Shown piece by piece: positions 1 to 11,930 of a stretch of 64,000 bases of DNA. Location: NCBI RefSeq assembly GCF_021130785.1, contig NC_060213.1, positions 63,712,001-63,776,000 on the forward strand, given 5' to 3'. The stretch's first letter is position 1. Every line of letters starts with the position of its first letter. The DNA is from Homalodisca vitripennis. Its lineage: Eukaryota > Arthropoda > Insecta > Hemiptera > Cicadellidae. The notes under the pieces were generated by a model that made no database searches, was not told the origin of the DNA, and worked only from the letters and a program-made list of their open reading frames with translations. Made by a program: the position numbers and the translations under genes.

Positions 1-1560
1 AGATTGGACGGAAGTTGCTTTTATCTGTAAAGTCTTTAGATTTGTATATGGGAATTATTTTTGCCAATTTAAATTTATCAGGGAAAATTCCTGTTGAAAT
101 ACTGGTATTAATTAAATGTGTCAAAGGTTTTAAGATAAAGTGAATATTATTTGTAAGAAGGTTTAGCCGATACCCCTTCAAGTCCCGGGGCAGACCCTTT
201 CCTAAGTGCAGTCACCTGTCGTAGTACATCTTGTTCCGAAACAGTACACAGTGTGAAGTGCGTGTCCAGTGTGTAGTCAGAGTCCCTCACTACTAGCTTC
301 CCTCCTGTGTCTATCTCTGTTGCCAGGTTACTTCCAACAGCGGAAAAAAAATTATTAAAATCATTGGAAACTTTTTTTAAGAGCATTGGATTCATGATGG
401 CTCCTGGAAGATGCTTTGTAATGGGAAACGAGTCCTTGGTGTTGACTCTTCCAGCTAACTCATTTATAATACCCCAAAATAATTTTGGATCCCTTTTTGT
501 CTCATTTAATTTTGTTATATAATATTCTCGCTTTGCAAATTTTACACAGTTGGTTAAGTGTTGTCTAAGATCAATGTATTGTTTTTTCAATTCACGGTTA
601 AATGGTTGCCTTTTCAAAATTTTGCTCATTTTATCCCGTTTACGTATCAGGTTTATTAAATCAGTAGAAATCCAGGGCTTAACCTTTTTCTTTCGGGTTG
701 TCCCGTTTTTTATTTCTTTTTTTGCTTGTGAAATTGAATTATTTATAATAGCATAAAAATTAGTAGAGCACTCATTGACATCAAAACTGTCCAGGACGGT
801 TTCCCAATTTGAGTTAGAGAGCATGTTAGTGAGCAATGTTTGGTCAATGTATGTGACAGGTGCTAGTGGAGTATCAGTAGACCTACTGACAGCCGTGTTG
901 AGTGTTGTGTTGAGTCCTGTACTGTAGTGGTCTGTGACTGTAGTCTGTAACACGGCTGAACGGACCCTACTCATGTCGTCGTAACTCACAAAGATGTGGT
1001 CGATGCAAGTAATGCTATGTTCCTTCACACGTGTGGGTTTGTCCACACACTGTACAAGTCCGTAACCGTTAAGACAGTTTAAGTATCTGTTTGTAATGTC
1101 GTCATTACATGTAAGCAAGCCTATGTTGGCGTCTCCCAGAAAAATACACCTTTTCCTTCGTTCCATGTTATTGTAATAATTGTCTAGAGCGTCAATACAA
1201 TTATTTATATTACTATCAAATGTTCTGTAAAAAGCTAGTACGTTAAAATGTTTCTTTGATTGAGTAAAGTCTAGTGAAATTCCGTATACGTCCCCCAATG
1301 TGGTTTGTGTTGCAGTTACGGATAACCGCTTGTTAACCAAGATAACCACGCCGTCATTCTGGTTCCTAGTCTTATCAGTGCGTACAAGGTCAAATCCGTC
1401 AATGTTCAACTCACCCTCACCCGCCCTCAGCCAACACTCGGTCAGAACAATTATATCTAAACATTCCACCATAGAATTCAAGTAAACAAGCAACTCGTCT
1501 ATATTTTTTGTAATGCTCCTAATATTAGTATGGAATAAATTGATATGGTCTAATTCGCTA
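1..1560 (-). pseudogene. LINE ORF2: endonuclease domain plus start of reverse transcriptase (CR1/Jockey-like)
   Basis: This is the second ORF of a non-LTR retrotransposon; in this family it nicks target DNA and primes reverse transcription. The long open segment (1493-147, 448 aa) is an exonuclease-endonuclease-phosphatase domain. Visible active-site blocks are LTECWL (E19), GDAN (D121, N123), the CIDHIFVS block and TDHY (D188, H189). The domain really starts further upstream: bases 1560-1494 read HTNIRSITKNIDEL in the same frame, with no ATG. After the endonuclease comes a linker and then the first RT block (SAPGLEGVS). The frame shifts near 170, and 146-1 continues RT blocks including FRPI before the window ends. 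Another open stretch (about 1700-1570, QPVNKMLFEIDEGF) sits upstream in a different frame and is probably the same element. The clade call is from motif style only. A broken copy, cut by the window edge. Confidence 0.85.
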
Positions 1561-1997
1561 TTTAAAGAAAAACTATAGATTCTTTATATTCTTCCAAGCT
1601 ATTTATTTCTAAGCAGTGATTCGCATAAAAGCCTTCATCAATTTCAAAAAGCATTTTATTTACTGGCTGCTTGCCCGCCCAGTACAAATTATAATATTGC
1701 AGTAATAATGTGTTCGTAAGAATAACTGACTATTTTATAGATCGAAAGTTTAAAACTTTAATAACTAAATGCACCTTATCATTGCTTTCATTGGTACAAC
1801 CTAGTTGGTCGAATATTTAACTACCCAAAGGATTACAATTTGAATTTTTATAAATTATATTCTTACATTGCCAATTAAAACTTTATAAACGTTATGTAAA
1901 ACAATGGTACAAGTTAAATTAAAATAATTTATTATTTAACGTCGCTCCGAATATATGCTAAAGAAACAAAGTTTGTTATTTCTGATAACTTTATACT

Positions 1998-2098
1998 CCC
2001 CCCCCCCCACCCCCCCCCCCCCCCACCCCCCCCCCCCCCCACCCCCCCCCCCCCCCACCCCCCCCCCCCCCCACCCCCCCCCCCCCCCACCCCCCCCA
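1998..2098. repeat. C15A minisatellite with exact 16-base period
   Basis: Runs of C are interrupted by single A residues at 2009, 2025, 2041, 2057, 2073 and 2089, exactly 16 bases apart, with shorter C runs at both ends and a final A at 2098. The minus strand is therefore G15T repeated and could form G-quadruplexes; the plus strand could form i-motifs. Glycine-rich open frames on the minus strand here are translations of this repeat and are not genes. Confidence 0.97.
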
Positions 2099-2689
2099 TC
2101 ATATAAAAACATTCCCCCAAAGTAGATCACTCCATCTTTTTTCATAAGAAAATTAATAGAGGGGGGTGGGACTTTTAAGACACCCAGTATAAGTATTTCC
2201 TAGATTACTTGAAAACTACAGTATATGTGTCTATTACCCCAAGAAAGGAATTTTATTGATTTTGTGAATAAAAGGTCATAGGAAAGTCCGTCCGTCTGTT
2301 TTAATAACTCTACCGTTATGTTCTTTTGGGTGCTTCGATACTCCATGGTGTATGTTTATTAAGGTTATGCTCTACGACTATGGTGGATTGTGATGTTAGC
2401 GTTTTGTTCTTCCCCTTAGTAATACATTTTTTGACCACTTATAAATATATAGACGTCAGGTAATAAAGATACAGCTGAAATATAAAATTATAAATTAAGA
2501 GTACTTTTAGCACTTCTTAAATAAAAACAAATGAATTTTTATTGAAAATGTGTATTTATATTTGCGTGGATTGGAATGTTAAGTCATGAAGCTGAAATAA
2601 CAGTCATTGCTTGAGATTTCTTCTTTATTATCACACTTTCACATTTTACGATGACTTCCAAAAACGAAACGGGAAAAAAGAAAGCAAGG

Positions 2690-2900
2690 GGGTAATAATA
2701 TGTGTGTGACAAAGAGAGTGTGAAGTGTTAATTTGCGGTTGAAATAACCCTCCCAAAACCACAATGCTACCTGTGACAAGGGTATGATAAGGCTCAGTGT
2801 CAAACCTACATCTCTATTGTGTTCCTATTTTACCGGTATGTTAAGGTTCGTGCCAAGTAGGAAGGAAAATTAATATTTACTTCTCTTCTGGCGTCTTTAT
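2690..2900 (+). repeat. Dispersed repeat family A, copy 1
   Basis: The core GTGACAAGGGTATGA is followed by related blocks (CTCAGTGTCAA, TTGTGTTCCTATTT, ACCGGTATG, a purine-rich GTAGGAAGG). The same order of blocks recurs near 6790-7080 and 15850-16070. The copies are strongly diverged, so the ends are uncertain and the class is unknown. Confidence 0.5.
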
Positions 2901-3592
2901 AATGATCGTCGTAGAGTACGACATGATAAATTGTATTAAATGTGTCATGTTAAAATTCTGTATAAAATCCTCCTCTTAACAATAATTAAGAGTTTTTAGA
3001 TCAACTAAAACATAATTAATTACATTGTACTTAGTATCCTCCCTTCTTGTGTTTGATAAGTTTCTTGCAGTAGAACATGAGAACGAGAATAATAAGGTTA
3101 AAATTGTTATTCTATAAAAGAATATATTTAAACATATTTTAAGTTAAATTTCATAATAATAAAGCAATTATTCTATGCAAATAGATCACTTTACATACCT
3201 GAGGTAATACTAACTCTGTAACAAACCGAGTCACTTAAAAATACCAACCGACTTAAAGCGAATACCCAAGGGAATTAAACAGTTTCTTTTCACCCCAAAG
3301 AGCACCACTTCTTTGTTTACGTCTTAATTTATTATCATGAATACTGTAATTGCGTTCTCTAATAACTCTTATAATGGACATGTGCAATAGTTTTAATTAG
3401 TGAGTAAAACTGATTTACATAATAAATTTACATAATAATACAAGAAGTTTATATTTTTAAGTAAAAGTAATATAAGCTTTAACGTAAAACTATATGTTAC
3501 TACTATTCACATTAAAATTATAAAAATAAACTACCATAAAAACTATAAAAATTTAAGCTCTTATAAATGTGTAGTTTTTGAGAGACCAATCA

Positions 3593-3620
3593 CCTGTCAG
3601 GTTAGGGAATACCTGACAGG
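3593..3620. repeat. Perfect 10-bp inverted repeat, 8-base loop
   Basis: CCTGTCAGGT at 3593-3602 pairs with ACCTGACAGG at 3611-3620. It lies in AT-rich non-coding DNA with no gene nearby, so a role as terminator or operator has no support. It may be the core of a small foldback element. Confidence 0.8.
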
Positions 3621-4324
3621 AATAATTAATAATTAGGAATACTCACTAATTCCTTTGACCTCTACAATTTATTATTTTCTTCCTGTTATAGATTCACTTA
3701 AAAGTCTCTGACCATAAGGACCATAAGATTCAATAAACTTCAAGCATTTAAAACCACTGGTATCTGGTCTTACGGTATAGGCAATATAAAAATTCCTTAA
3801 AATGCACTGACTATAGCAATATTAGTCTAAAAGATGTCAAAGATTTTTGTCAGACCTGTATTAATCGGCCAACACGTTTCCGTTATGAAATACATTGTTT
3901 TTGTTTTCTTACCTTTTTAAAAGTCTTTCCCGTTCTTTTTGTGGAACCACTGCCTAGCTTCCTTGAACACCATTATTATTCTCGATGAACTTTACTCCTA
4001 GGAGCTACTAGATTATAAATTAATTTAAGACTCTGTATCCTAAAATCAATGGCAATCATTGGCATTTAAACATATGTAGTATGTGTTAAATATTAAGAGT
4101 TTGAAGGTATATGAATCAAAGACTTATAAATAAATAAAAATGCCTTTATTTACAAGCGTTTCTCAGTACAGTTACTGTTTTTCAGAACAACTCAAGTCAC
4201 TGAATGCCTTAAAAACTAGATAACAAAAACTTAATTTAAACAGGTACAATAAAATCTAGTAGCTAATTTTTAAATAATGCAGTGGTAAAAACTGTAACAT
4301 TTCTTATTCTTACATACTAATAGA

Positions 4325-5610
4325 TTAACTAAGTGAATTTTCAACAATCAAAAAGTCTTTAAGTTTCCTTTTAAATGAGGAACAAGCCATGGCGGGTGCT
4401 ACACCTGCGAGACCTCCTCCCGGAACAACAACCGCTCACTCAGGTACCGTAATTCCTTGTGTGATAGGACTTTGTGGACCATGCAGCAGTCAGCATCCTG
4501 CAGACGGATTCCATTGGCAGAAACTTAGCAGCATCCCAAAAGAGGGATACGTGATCAAATCGTCTCAAATTGAAAATGAAACGTATGGCAGAGTTTTGAT
4601 GTCTCTGAATGCGACCGACGTCACTCCGCGAGATGCTGTTACCGTAAGCAGGATAGCAGTAGTAAATGACAGAATAGACCATCAACAGCATAAGCTGAAG
4701 CTTGGCGAATTCCGACAGCAGACTTCTGAATCTGTACAGGTCTCTTAATCTGCCAAAATCACGCTGGATAGCATGAGTGACGTGATCAGAGAAAGTTAGG
4801 TCGCTATCAAGCAAGATGCCTAGAGTTTTGACCTGGTCACACACTGCCAAAAACTCACCATCAAGAGCGATTCCCACACCTCGATCCGTCAAGGCCCGTA
4901 CCAGATTTTGTGGGATGACATGAAGGACAGTGCACTTGCCTACATTGAGCTTTAACCCATTGTCAACAGAGCATTTACTTATGTGCTCAAGGTCTGAGTT
5001 TATATGGGTTAAAAGCCTCATGCACTTAACCAGGATCATAGGCCAAGTGCAACTGGCAGTCATCGGCGTACAAATGTGCCGTACAATGTTTGATACACGT
5101 AGGGAAGTCAGAAGTGTGCAGATTAATCAGTACAGGACCAAGACAACTTCCCTGAGGTACACCTCGCCTTCTGACTAGAGAGGCAGATGTCTCATTCTCG
5201 ATCTCTGTTACTTGGCTTCTTTCTCCAATATAAGACTTCACCCACTCAATAGCATTTACACCAAAACCATAAAAGTGTATTTTAACCAGAAACATCCTAT
5301 GACTTATTGAGTTGAAAGCCTGCGAATAATCCAGCGTGACAACTGAACTATACTTTCCGCTGTCTTTAGCATCAATAAAATCACAAAACAGATTTGTCAA
5401 GGCAGTGCAAGTGCCGTGGTTGTGTCTGAAAACCAGATTGAGTTTTTGGTAAAATATTCTCATCATACATATGTTTCATCAGTTGTCGAGTTGCTATTTT
5501 CTCTAAAATATTTGACATTGCAGGCAAAATTGAAATTGGTCTAAATTGATTAATACTATGAGGGGTGGGTACCTTAGGTAGGGGGTAAACTATACTTTCT
5601 TACCTCTAAA
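4325..5610 (-). pseudogene. LINE ORF2 fragment: reverse transcriptase palm to C-terminus (CR1-like)
   Basis: Reverse transcriptase part of a non-LTR retrotransposon, in at least three frames. About 5600-5460 carries FRPISILPAMSNILEKI; 5466-5026 carries the palm with LDYSQAFNSI, RRGVPQGSCLGP and the catalytic YADD; 5063-4440 carries the thumb (GLKLNVGKC, VKTLGILLDSDLTFSDH). The ORF ends with SSFKRKLKDFLI and a stop at 4325-4327. The usual LWN-LP stretch just before this end is absent, so a small internal deletion is likely. The endonuclease half is missing upstream of about 5610, as expected of a 5'-truncated copy. The thumb block resembles the fragment at the right end of the window, but they need not be one family. 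Not functional as it stands. Confidence 0.85.
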
Positions 5611-6789
5611 AGGTCCCTAGTTTGTTCATCTTTCCTGTTCATGCTTTTGGTCAGTAGCAGCTTCTATAATTTTTAACTAACTAGTTCATATGGACTCTAA
5701 TATCTATTGTCAGTAAACATACTAATGATTAAAAAAAATTATTTAATCCAAATCTTTGTAGAACTAAGTTTTGTTGTAGTTTGTGTTGAATTCTTTATCA
5801 AGAATAATCTAATTATTGTTCTCGTATTTAGATAAAAAATAATTTAGATTAAAATAAAACTTTATACATTATCAATAGATGTAGAGTTAACATTACATTC
5901 CAAGTGCCCAATTAACATTGAAGCAGTTACAGAAGATCTAGCAAAACCACCCAAGAAGTAAATTTGCATCAAATAGTCCAAAATAGACTTGCCTATGCGC
6001 TCCACAGAAAATAAACCTTTGAGTTACATGAAAGGATTTACTGAGGAATACAGATTTCTGTACAGTTCAGTCACATGTTTATTCAAATACATAGTACGGT
6101 AGTATACAAATGTGTTTTAAAGATTTAACAATGAGAACTATTCTACTGCTAAACCATGAAAATTCAAGCTTCTATTTCGTTGACGAAATAAAAACGTAAA
6201 TAGAAATATTAAGGGATACATTTTTCATATGAAACAGTTCCATCTTTGGATTCCAGGTGTGCGGTTTCAGTATCCAGGTTAAATTAAAATATCAGTATTA
6301 GGAATGACAACATATTATACATATATTGCTTCATTTAGTATATTTCCTTAATCTTTACAATCAACCTTTAATGGTTTTGTTACTCTATTGTTCCTTTCCG
6401 AATACTTTTAGAGCCTAGCAGCAAATAATATAAAAAATATAAAAAAGGATTTAAATTATTTAGAGCGTTTCTAGTTGATAAGTTTAAATTAAAGACTCGG
6501 ATTTACAAAGATAGCTTAAGCTTAAAATCTTTCCACTTCATGAATGTTAGTTAGACTGTCATCAAATTAAAAAGTATCAAATGTGTTAAAAACCAAGAAG
6601 TTAAATTACTGTTCCATTTATTTTTATATTAGTGTTATAAGAGCCCAGTTGGGAGCACTGGCATACCAGCAATTTAAAGAAATTTCTTAATTGTTGCAAA
6701 AAGTTTTATGTTGGTTAGAAAGTTGAATTTGTTGAGTATGCGAACAAAACATGACAGGAATAAGCTGTATGGTAAAGAAAGGGAGTGAG

Positions 6790-7080
6790 ATGAAGTAAAA
6801 ATGAATGTTTGTTTGCTTTTAACCTTTGAACATTTTTACCCGTCAGCTTTATTTGTGTCACTCGGTGGTTGAGATGATTCTTCAGTCCCACACAAAAAGG
6901 TTATACCTCACAGTGACAAGGGTATGACATCTCTAATTGTCAATCTCTATATCAAGAATCTTCTTTGTTAACCAGTATGATGAACTTCGAATCAGGTAGA
7001 GAGGAATCATTGTTGTTTACCTCTACTGTAGTTTTAACTCCAGATCATCGTTGTCTACAGTGAAATATTGGATATAACTC
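6790..7080 (+). repeat. Dispersed repeat family A, copy 2
   Basis: Shares CAGTGACAAGGGTATGACA and the blocks after it (ATTGTCAA, CCAGTATGATGAACTTCG, AGGTAGAGAGG) with the copies near 2690 and 15850. Ends are approximate because of divergence. Confidence 0.5.
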
Positions 7081-7754
7081 TTCGGAAATGTTTCTTAGCC
7101 GTTCTATAATCAGCAATGGGAGACCATATGTAGGGATTGTAATTATCCTACAACTCTTTTAGTAATCGATAGTATTTTAACATTAAAGAATATACCTAAG
7201 AGTCTATCACAACATAGTTATACTATAATCGAGTTTAAATTAGATTTAAAATACAGAAAAATTATAAACATAAAAATTCATTATTTTGGTTCTTATTTGG
7301 AAATCAATGTTAATTTTGCATGTTCTAACTTGTTTTTGGTCTCAGTCCCAGAAAGCTGTCTCGGATATATTGTGACACAGTACTATTTGTTGGGAGATTG
7401 TTAAGCTATTAATTAACTATGATCAAATATATTTTCTCAATTTGTCATTTCTTAAATTAAAATACTGCATTATGGAGTCTTTGCTCCTCAGCAATTTCTT
7501 CTTCTCTTTACCTCTAGAAAGGACTGTCAAAAGGTACAAGTCGTGTAATATTTATGATTTGCAGACAAAGGCTTTCAACTTGAGGGGAAAAGCACAGTTG
7601 ACTTTGTAAGCCAACATCTTTATTATTACCTTCATTTTTGTTTCAATTTGGCTTAGTTCGTTGTTGATCATCAGATAAGTCTTTTAATAAAGAAAATTTT
7701 GAAAATAGAATGTATTTTGTAATAAAGATTCACCTGAAATAAATCATAAAAAAT

Positions 7755-7776
7755 TACCATTACAGGCGTAATGGTA
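7755..7776. repeat. Perfect 9-bp hairpin with 4-base loop
   Basis: TACCATTAC at 7755-7763 pairs with GTAATGGTA at 7768-7776 around the loop AGGC. Isolated in non-coding DNA; no function is inferred. Confidence 0.8.
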
Positions 7777-8061
7777 TCAATCCTAGGATAAAAATAATAA
7801 TTAAATCAATCTCTAAGTTCTGACGTGACAAAATGAAAAATTTCCTGATCTATATTGCTTACGGTTTATAAAACAAGCATGCAAAATTCAGCTGAGTATC
7901 TAATTATTTTGTTTCTTAAAAATTTTCCGTGTGCGTTTTTTGATGGTTTACTATGAAATTTTATAAGAATCAACGAAATAATCCTTATAAAAATACTTAT
8001 ATTTTATACTAATATATTTATCTCATTTCTCCCATCGAAGTTTCAACTTAAATCAAACAAA

Positions 8062-8063
<2 letters not shown>

Positions 8064-8122
<59 letters not shown>
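8064..8122. repeat. (TA)n microsatellite
   Basis: An uninterrupted alternating TA tract of nearly 60 bases, followed by an interrupted AT-rich tail. Confidence 0.97.
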
Positions 8123-8125
<3 letters not shown>

Positions 8126-8677
8126 TAATACAATATTATAAATAAAAAATATATAATATAGTGCTACGTTCAAAGAAGAAACTTTTATTCCTGATTAACT
8201 AATTACAAAAATACCGTTTATATTAAGTTACTTGCCGTCACCAACTGCTCCCCACGTCATTTTAAATCAATCTCCTTAGCTTACTTACGATGTAATATGT
8301 AGGTTCTATGATATTACTTTGGTCAAACGAGTTTCTTTCACCCCTTTTAATATACTTACGGTCTTGCTTATATATACGTACGCAGGACTTAAAAGCGTAC
8401 TTCTGTCAATAAGCCTCTAATTTCGCTCATTGGAATCAAAAATTTATTCGTGTCACATGTAGGCTTGCATGATTGCTCCCGATTAAAATAATATATACAT
8501 ATTCAGGTCTACAAAACCTACTTCTGTAAAAAAGCATCTACTTCCAGCTCTTGTTAACTACTTTCGGTCTAAGGTATTTTCAGTACTATAGGTAAATTTG
8601 ACTTGTACCGATGAATAAAATACACTGCATATAGTATTTTAAACAGATGTTAAAAATATTGTACACTTATTCTTAAA

Positions 8678-8892
8678 TGTTTCCTCAATGTAAACAAACA
8701 AACATATGTTTTTTTTTAATATTACTATTAACTTCTTCCATGATTATTTCAAGTTATAATTTATGTCATCTATTGCATTTTTTAATAATTTTACATTTAA
8801 CATTGATCATTATCAAGTCTTGTAAAATAAACATTTATTTACATCATTTAAAATTTTACAGATAAACAAGTGCACCACATAAAGACTCGACA
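8678..8892 (+). repeat. Putative 5' LTR of Gypsy element A
   Basis: Several blocks are shared in order with 12446-12615: ACTTCTTCCATGA, GTCATCTATTG, TAATAATTTT, GTAAAAT followed by TTTATTTA, and a 21-base end block from GCACCACATAAAG to GACA that matches the 3' copy at 15 or more positions. It starts TGTT and ends CA, as LTRs do. The copies are heavily diverged; the start is the less certain boundary. Confidence 0.55.
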
Positions 8893-9559
8893 AGTTAATT
8901 GGCGATGAGTAAACAAGAAAACAACCAGAACATCAACGGGAGTAAGTGATCGACTATATACCAGCCCACCAACATCAACATAACCTTATATGCTTTGCAC
9001 CTAAAACTTTATATCAAATTAAATATTGATCCAGAATAATTCAAGCAGGTTTTCGTAATAACAAGCAATGATTAATACTTTATTAAGTAAACTTTCAACA
9101 TCATCAAGAAACGAAAATCTAGTTTGAACAACAAACGAATCAAAAAAACTAAACAAACTGTAGCGTATGTTCCAATTTTTTTCCAATTTTCATCCTAAAA
9201 AAGAATGTCTTTCAAACTATTACAACAACATTTTGAAAGTTACACCCAGATGAAAACGAAAAACGTTCAAGGAAGAATATTGTGCTTTTATTGGAAGTTA
9301 TTACTAAATCCAATTGGGCCTAGTATTTTCAACATGGTTTCATCACTTTCTGCAACGAAGTTACCTAACGAACTAAGATATGTCTAAGAAACTTATTCTT
9401 GTCCCTCAACATCATTTCTATCAATCTATCAAGACGATCAGCAATCGATTTCAGAGTTTGTAACCAGCCTAAGAATCAAAATAACAAACTTTAACTACAC
9501 ATCTGCCTGCAATTGTAAAACATCAATGCCAGTTTATACGTGGAATCAAAGACAATTCT

Positions 9560-9680
9560 ATCCGTGAGAAAATCTTGCAATCTGAAATTTCTGATGAATT
9601 AGGACACTTTGGGCTATGTTTACGTTGCGGCGAATCAAACCATCTAATGTGTCGTACAGATAAAACAAGATAAGATGCTT
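9560..9680 (+). pseudogene. Gag nucleocapsid remnant of Gypsy element A
   Basis: One frame reads GLCLRCGESNHLMCRTDKT, a shortened CCHC zinc knuckle: the first C-X2-C and the H at the usual spacing are present, while the spacing to the last C is two residues short. In Gypsy elements this knuckle binds genomic RNA at the end of Gag. The bases between 8900 and 9560 should be the rest of gag, but I see no long frame there. Confidence 0.5.
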
Positions 9681-9883
9681 CATATATATTAGGCTAGGAG
9701 CCAGTAAAGTTTGCATCAATTCACTTACTTCCAAAAAGTCCGAATCCAACAAATAGTCAACCAACCAAGTACATGAGATACAAAACAATCAGTATGATAT
9801 TGAAAACATCGTACACATTTAAAAATTAATCAATTCCATCAAACCAAGCGTTTCAATGCCTTAGAAATGTTGAAGACACGCCA

Positions 9884-10138
9884 GTAAAGTTGTCAGGGTC
9901 AGAATATACTTTTTTACCACGAAACATGTTCAACCAACTAAATCTAAACTTACCACTTCAGCCTACAAACATAGCAATTAGGTCGTATACCTATAATGTG
10001 TTTACTCCAAATGGGAAGGTACAAGCTTATGTGAGTTACACATCGAATGCTTTCAAAGGCGAAATTTACATCGTACTAGACTCACCCGCCTATATTAGGG
10101 CGAGTATGGATCCGCAATCTCAAAATCGACTTATTTGA
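9884..10138 (+). pseudogene. Aspartic protease remnant of Gypsy element A
   Basis: The frame LSGSEYTFLPRNMF matches the retropepsin start (normally D-S/T-G followed by a hydrophobic stretch), but the catalytic Asp is replaced by Leu. About 60 residues later GEIYIVLDSPAY matches the block that precedes the end of the domain in this family. It lies between the gag knuckle and RT, as expected. The missing catalytic residue means it could not process a polyprotein. Confidence 0.5.
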
Positions 10139-10295
10139 TGTCGATACCCAACAAGCAAGTTTTCATCCCATCAACTCTATCAATAACGAAGACGTGTCAT
10201 CACCATCCCATGCAATATTTAACAGAAAATAGGTTGTATACCCGATTTCAAAGTATCACCCATCTAGGAAAAGGCACCAAGCCCGTAAATTACGT

Positions 10296-10800
10296 AAATA
10301 CTTCTGCCGATTGGATATGTACAAGACGTATCTAAACATCCAGGTCAATGATCCATCCAGAAGATAAAGACAATAACAATCACCGAGGAACATACAGAAT
10401 GAACAAACTATCCTTCGGTATCAAAACAACACTAGCAGAATTTACCGTATCATCAACAAAATTCTCAGAGTCTTAACCCAGACCGAATACTACTTTGATG
10501 ACATTATATTCCACGGCTCGAAAATCAAATAATTCAAATCCAACTTATACGCCTGTCTCAAGTAACTGCAGGAATTTGACCTACACATCAATGAAGAAAG
10601 TGGTATTTCTTTCAAGAACGCATAGAATTCATAGGTCACATTGTCGAACACATCAAAATTCTAAAATAACCTGGGAAGATCAATGTAATTTTGAAAATGA
10701 AACATCCCACATCAATTGGAGAAGTAAGGAGATTTCTAGGGATGGTAACCTATTATTCACGGTTTATCCCAATCTTTCAACCCTCATAGCGCCTCTGTGA
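10296..10800 (+). pseudogene. Reverse transcriptase remnant of Gypsy element A
   Basis: Recognisable RT blocks occur in shifting frames: LDMYKTYLNIQV (equivalent to the D-L-x-x-A-Y block), MNKLSFGIKTTLAEF, the catalytic YFDDII near 10489-10506, and then EFIGHIVE and RRFLGMVTYYSRFIP in the connection region. The plus-strand frames here are interrupted by stops and single-base shifts. The order and spacing match Ty3/Gypsy Pol. Confidence 0.75.
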
Positions 10801-10908
10801 CAACTTCTAGTCAAGAACGCCAGGTTCAACTGGAAAAGAAAATGCATCAAAGCCTTTTCTCGACTCAAGCAAGACACTGCCAGTGAACAAGTTAGTTCAC
10901 CATTTGAA

Positions 10909-11260
10909 CCAGCCTTGCCAGTTCAACTCGCCTGCGATGCCAGCCCTCAAGGTGTTGGGGGGATACTTTCTCACGTCATCGATGGACAAGAGCGACTCAT
11001 TGCCTTTGTCCCATCTACTTCTCTTATGCAGGCTGAAAAACATTACTCGCAGTTGAACAGAGAGGCCTTTGGCCATTGTATTCTCAGTAGGACATTTTTA
11101 TCAGCAAGGATTTTTCATCAAAACTCTAAAATACCCCAAAATAACTTCAGCTCGACTCCAGCGGTATGCCGCATTCCTATCAGGTTTAAACTATGAGGTA
11201 ATTTATAAGAAAGGCAGCGACAACACAAATGCTAACTGCTTATCAAGAGCACCAATTTAA
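10909..11260 (+). pseudogene. RNase H remnant of Gypsy element A
   Basis: The segment ACDASPQGVGGILSH carries the first catalytic Asp of the Gypsy RNase H domain, followed by AEKHYSQLNREAF with the Glu-containing block. The frame then shifts near 11075-11190, and the other frame continues as GHFYQQGF, RYAAFLSGLNYEVIYKKGSDNTNANCLSR. The last phrase is the typical end of this domain, which removes the RNA template during reverse transcription. Confidence 0.8.
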
Positions 11261-11518
11261 ACACCACCTAACACTTAAAACTCAATAAACATTGAAGTAA
11301 ATCAAAATTTTGAATCAAAAATAAAAGTCATTACCACAATCAACTCAACAAATATGAAACCTTACGGGAAGAAACAAAGAAAGATCTAAACCTATCCAAC
11401 GTACTTCAATAAGTACTTCTAGGCAGCAAAGAAGTCTCCAGTCCACTATATCTAACAACATCATATTCAGTCACGAGTCGTTGTACCAGCAAGCCTTCAA
11501 GATTCGGTTCTTAAAAAA

Positions 11519-11930
11519 ATTCATCACACGAATATCAGATCTACAAAAATGAAACAACTTGCTCGCCGGTACGTGTACTGGAAATTTATTGACAAGCATG
11601 TCAAAAGAGTTGTGAGAGAATGTGCTGTAAGAGCTCTATTAAGATGTAGACCACCAAAAGCACCTCTTAACCCTTCGGAGATACCAGAGAACAACTGTCA
11701 GCGGATTCACGTTGACTACGCTGAGCCATTCCATAACCACAACTTTCTCGTTGTTATGGATGCAAAATCCAAACGGGTGGAAATGGAAGTATGCTATTCA
11801 GGTCCAACTTCAACATCGACTATAGAAATGATTCAAAATGTATTCGCTCGCTACGGATACCCAGACGTGATGGTGTCGTACAATGATGCGATCTTCACCA
11901 TCGAAAATCTCCAGAAGTTCTAAAAATATG
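11519..11930 (+). pseudogene. Integrase remnant of Gypsy element A
   Basis: The N-terminal zinc finger region is visible (HHTN, MKQLARRYVYW, DKHVKRVVREC), but the last zinc Cys is gone. The catalytic core follows: HVDYAEP holds the first Asp, and DAKSKRVEMEV the strand after it. In the second catalytic block the Asp of the usual SDN motif is replaced (VSYNDAIF). The 124-aa frame stops before the Glu motif; the C-terminal part (about 11930-12440) is too decayed to read. Confidence 0.75.

Larger units (their letters stand above)
2105..4324. other. Non-coding AT-rich stretch
   Basis: No gene is seen here. The stretch holds one copy of a diverged dispersed repeat (about 2690-2900), a perfect hairpin at 3593-3620, and at its right end (about 4100-4324) probably the 3' UTR of the minus-strand LINE that follows. 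Six-frame reading gives only short AT-rich frames. Confidence 0.6.
5611..8677. other. Non-coding AT-rich stretch
   Basis: No supported gene. The stretch contains dispersed repeat family A copy 2 (about 6790-7080), a perfect 9-bp hairpin at 7755-7776 and a long (TA)n tract at 8064-8122. The remainder shows nothing I recognise. Confidence 0.6.

Noticed and set aside
1932..2145. Two Gly-rich open frames on the minus strand
   Set aside because: They are translations of the C15A array and have no flanking coding signal.
8677..8865. 62-aa hydrophobic frame
   Set aside because: It lies inside the putative 5' LTR of Gypsy element A and its composition is that of AT-rich DNA.
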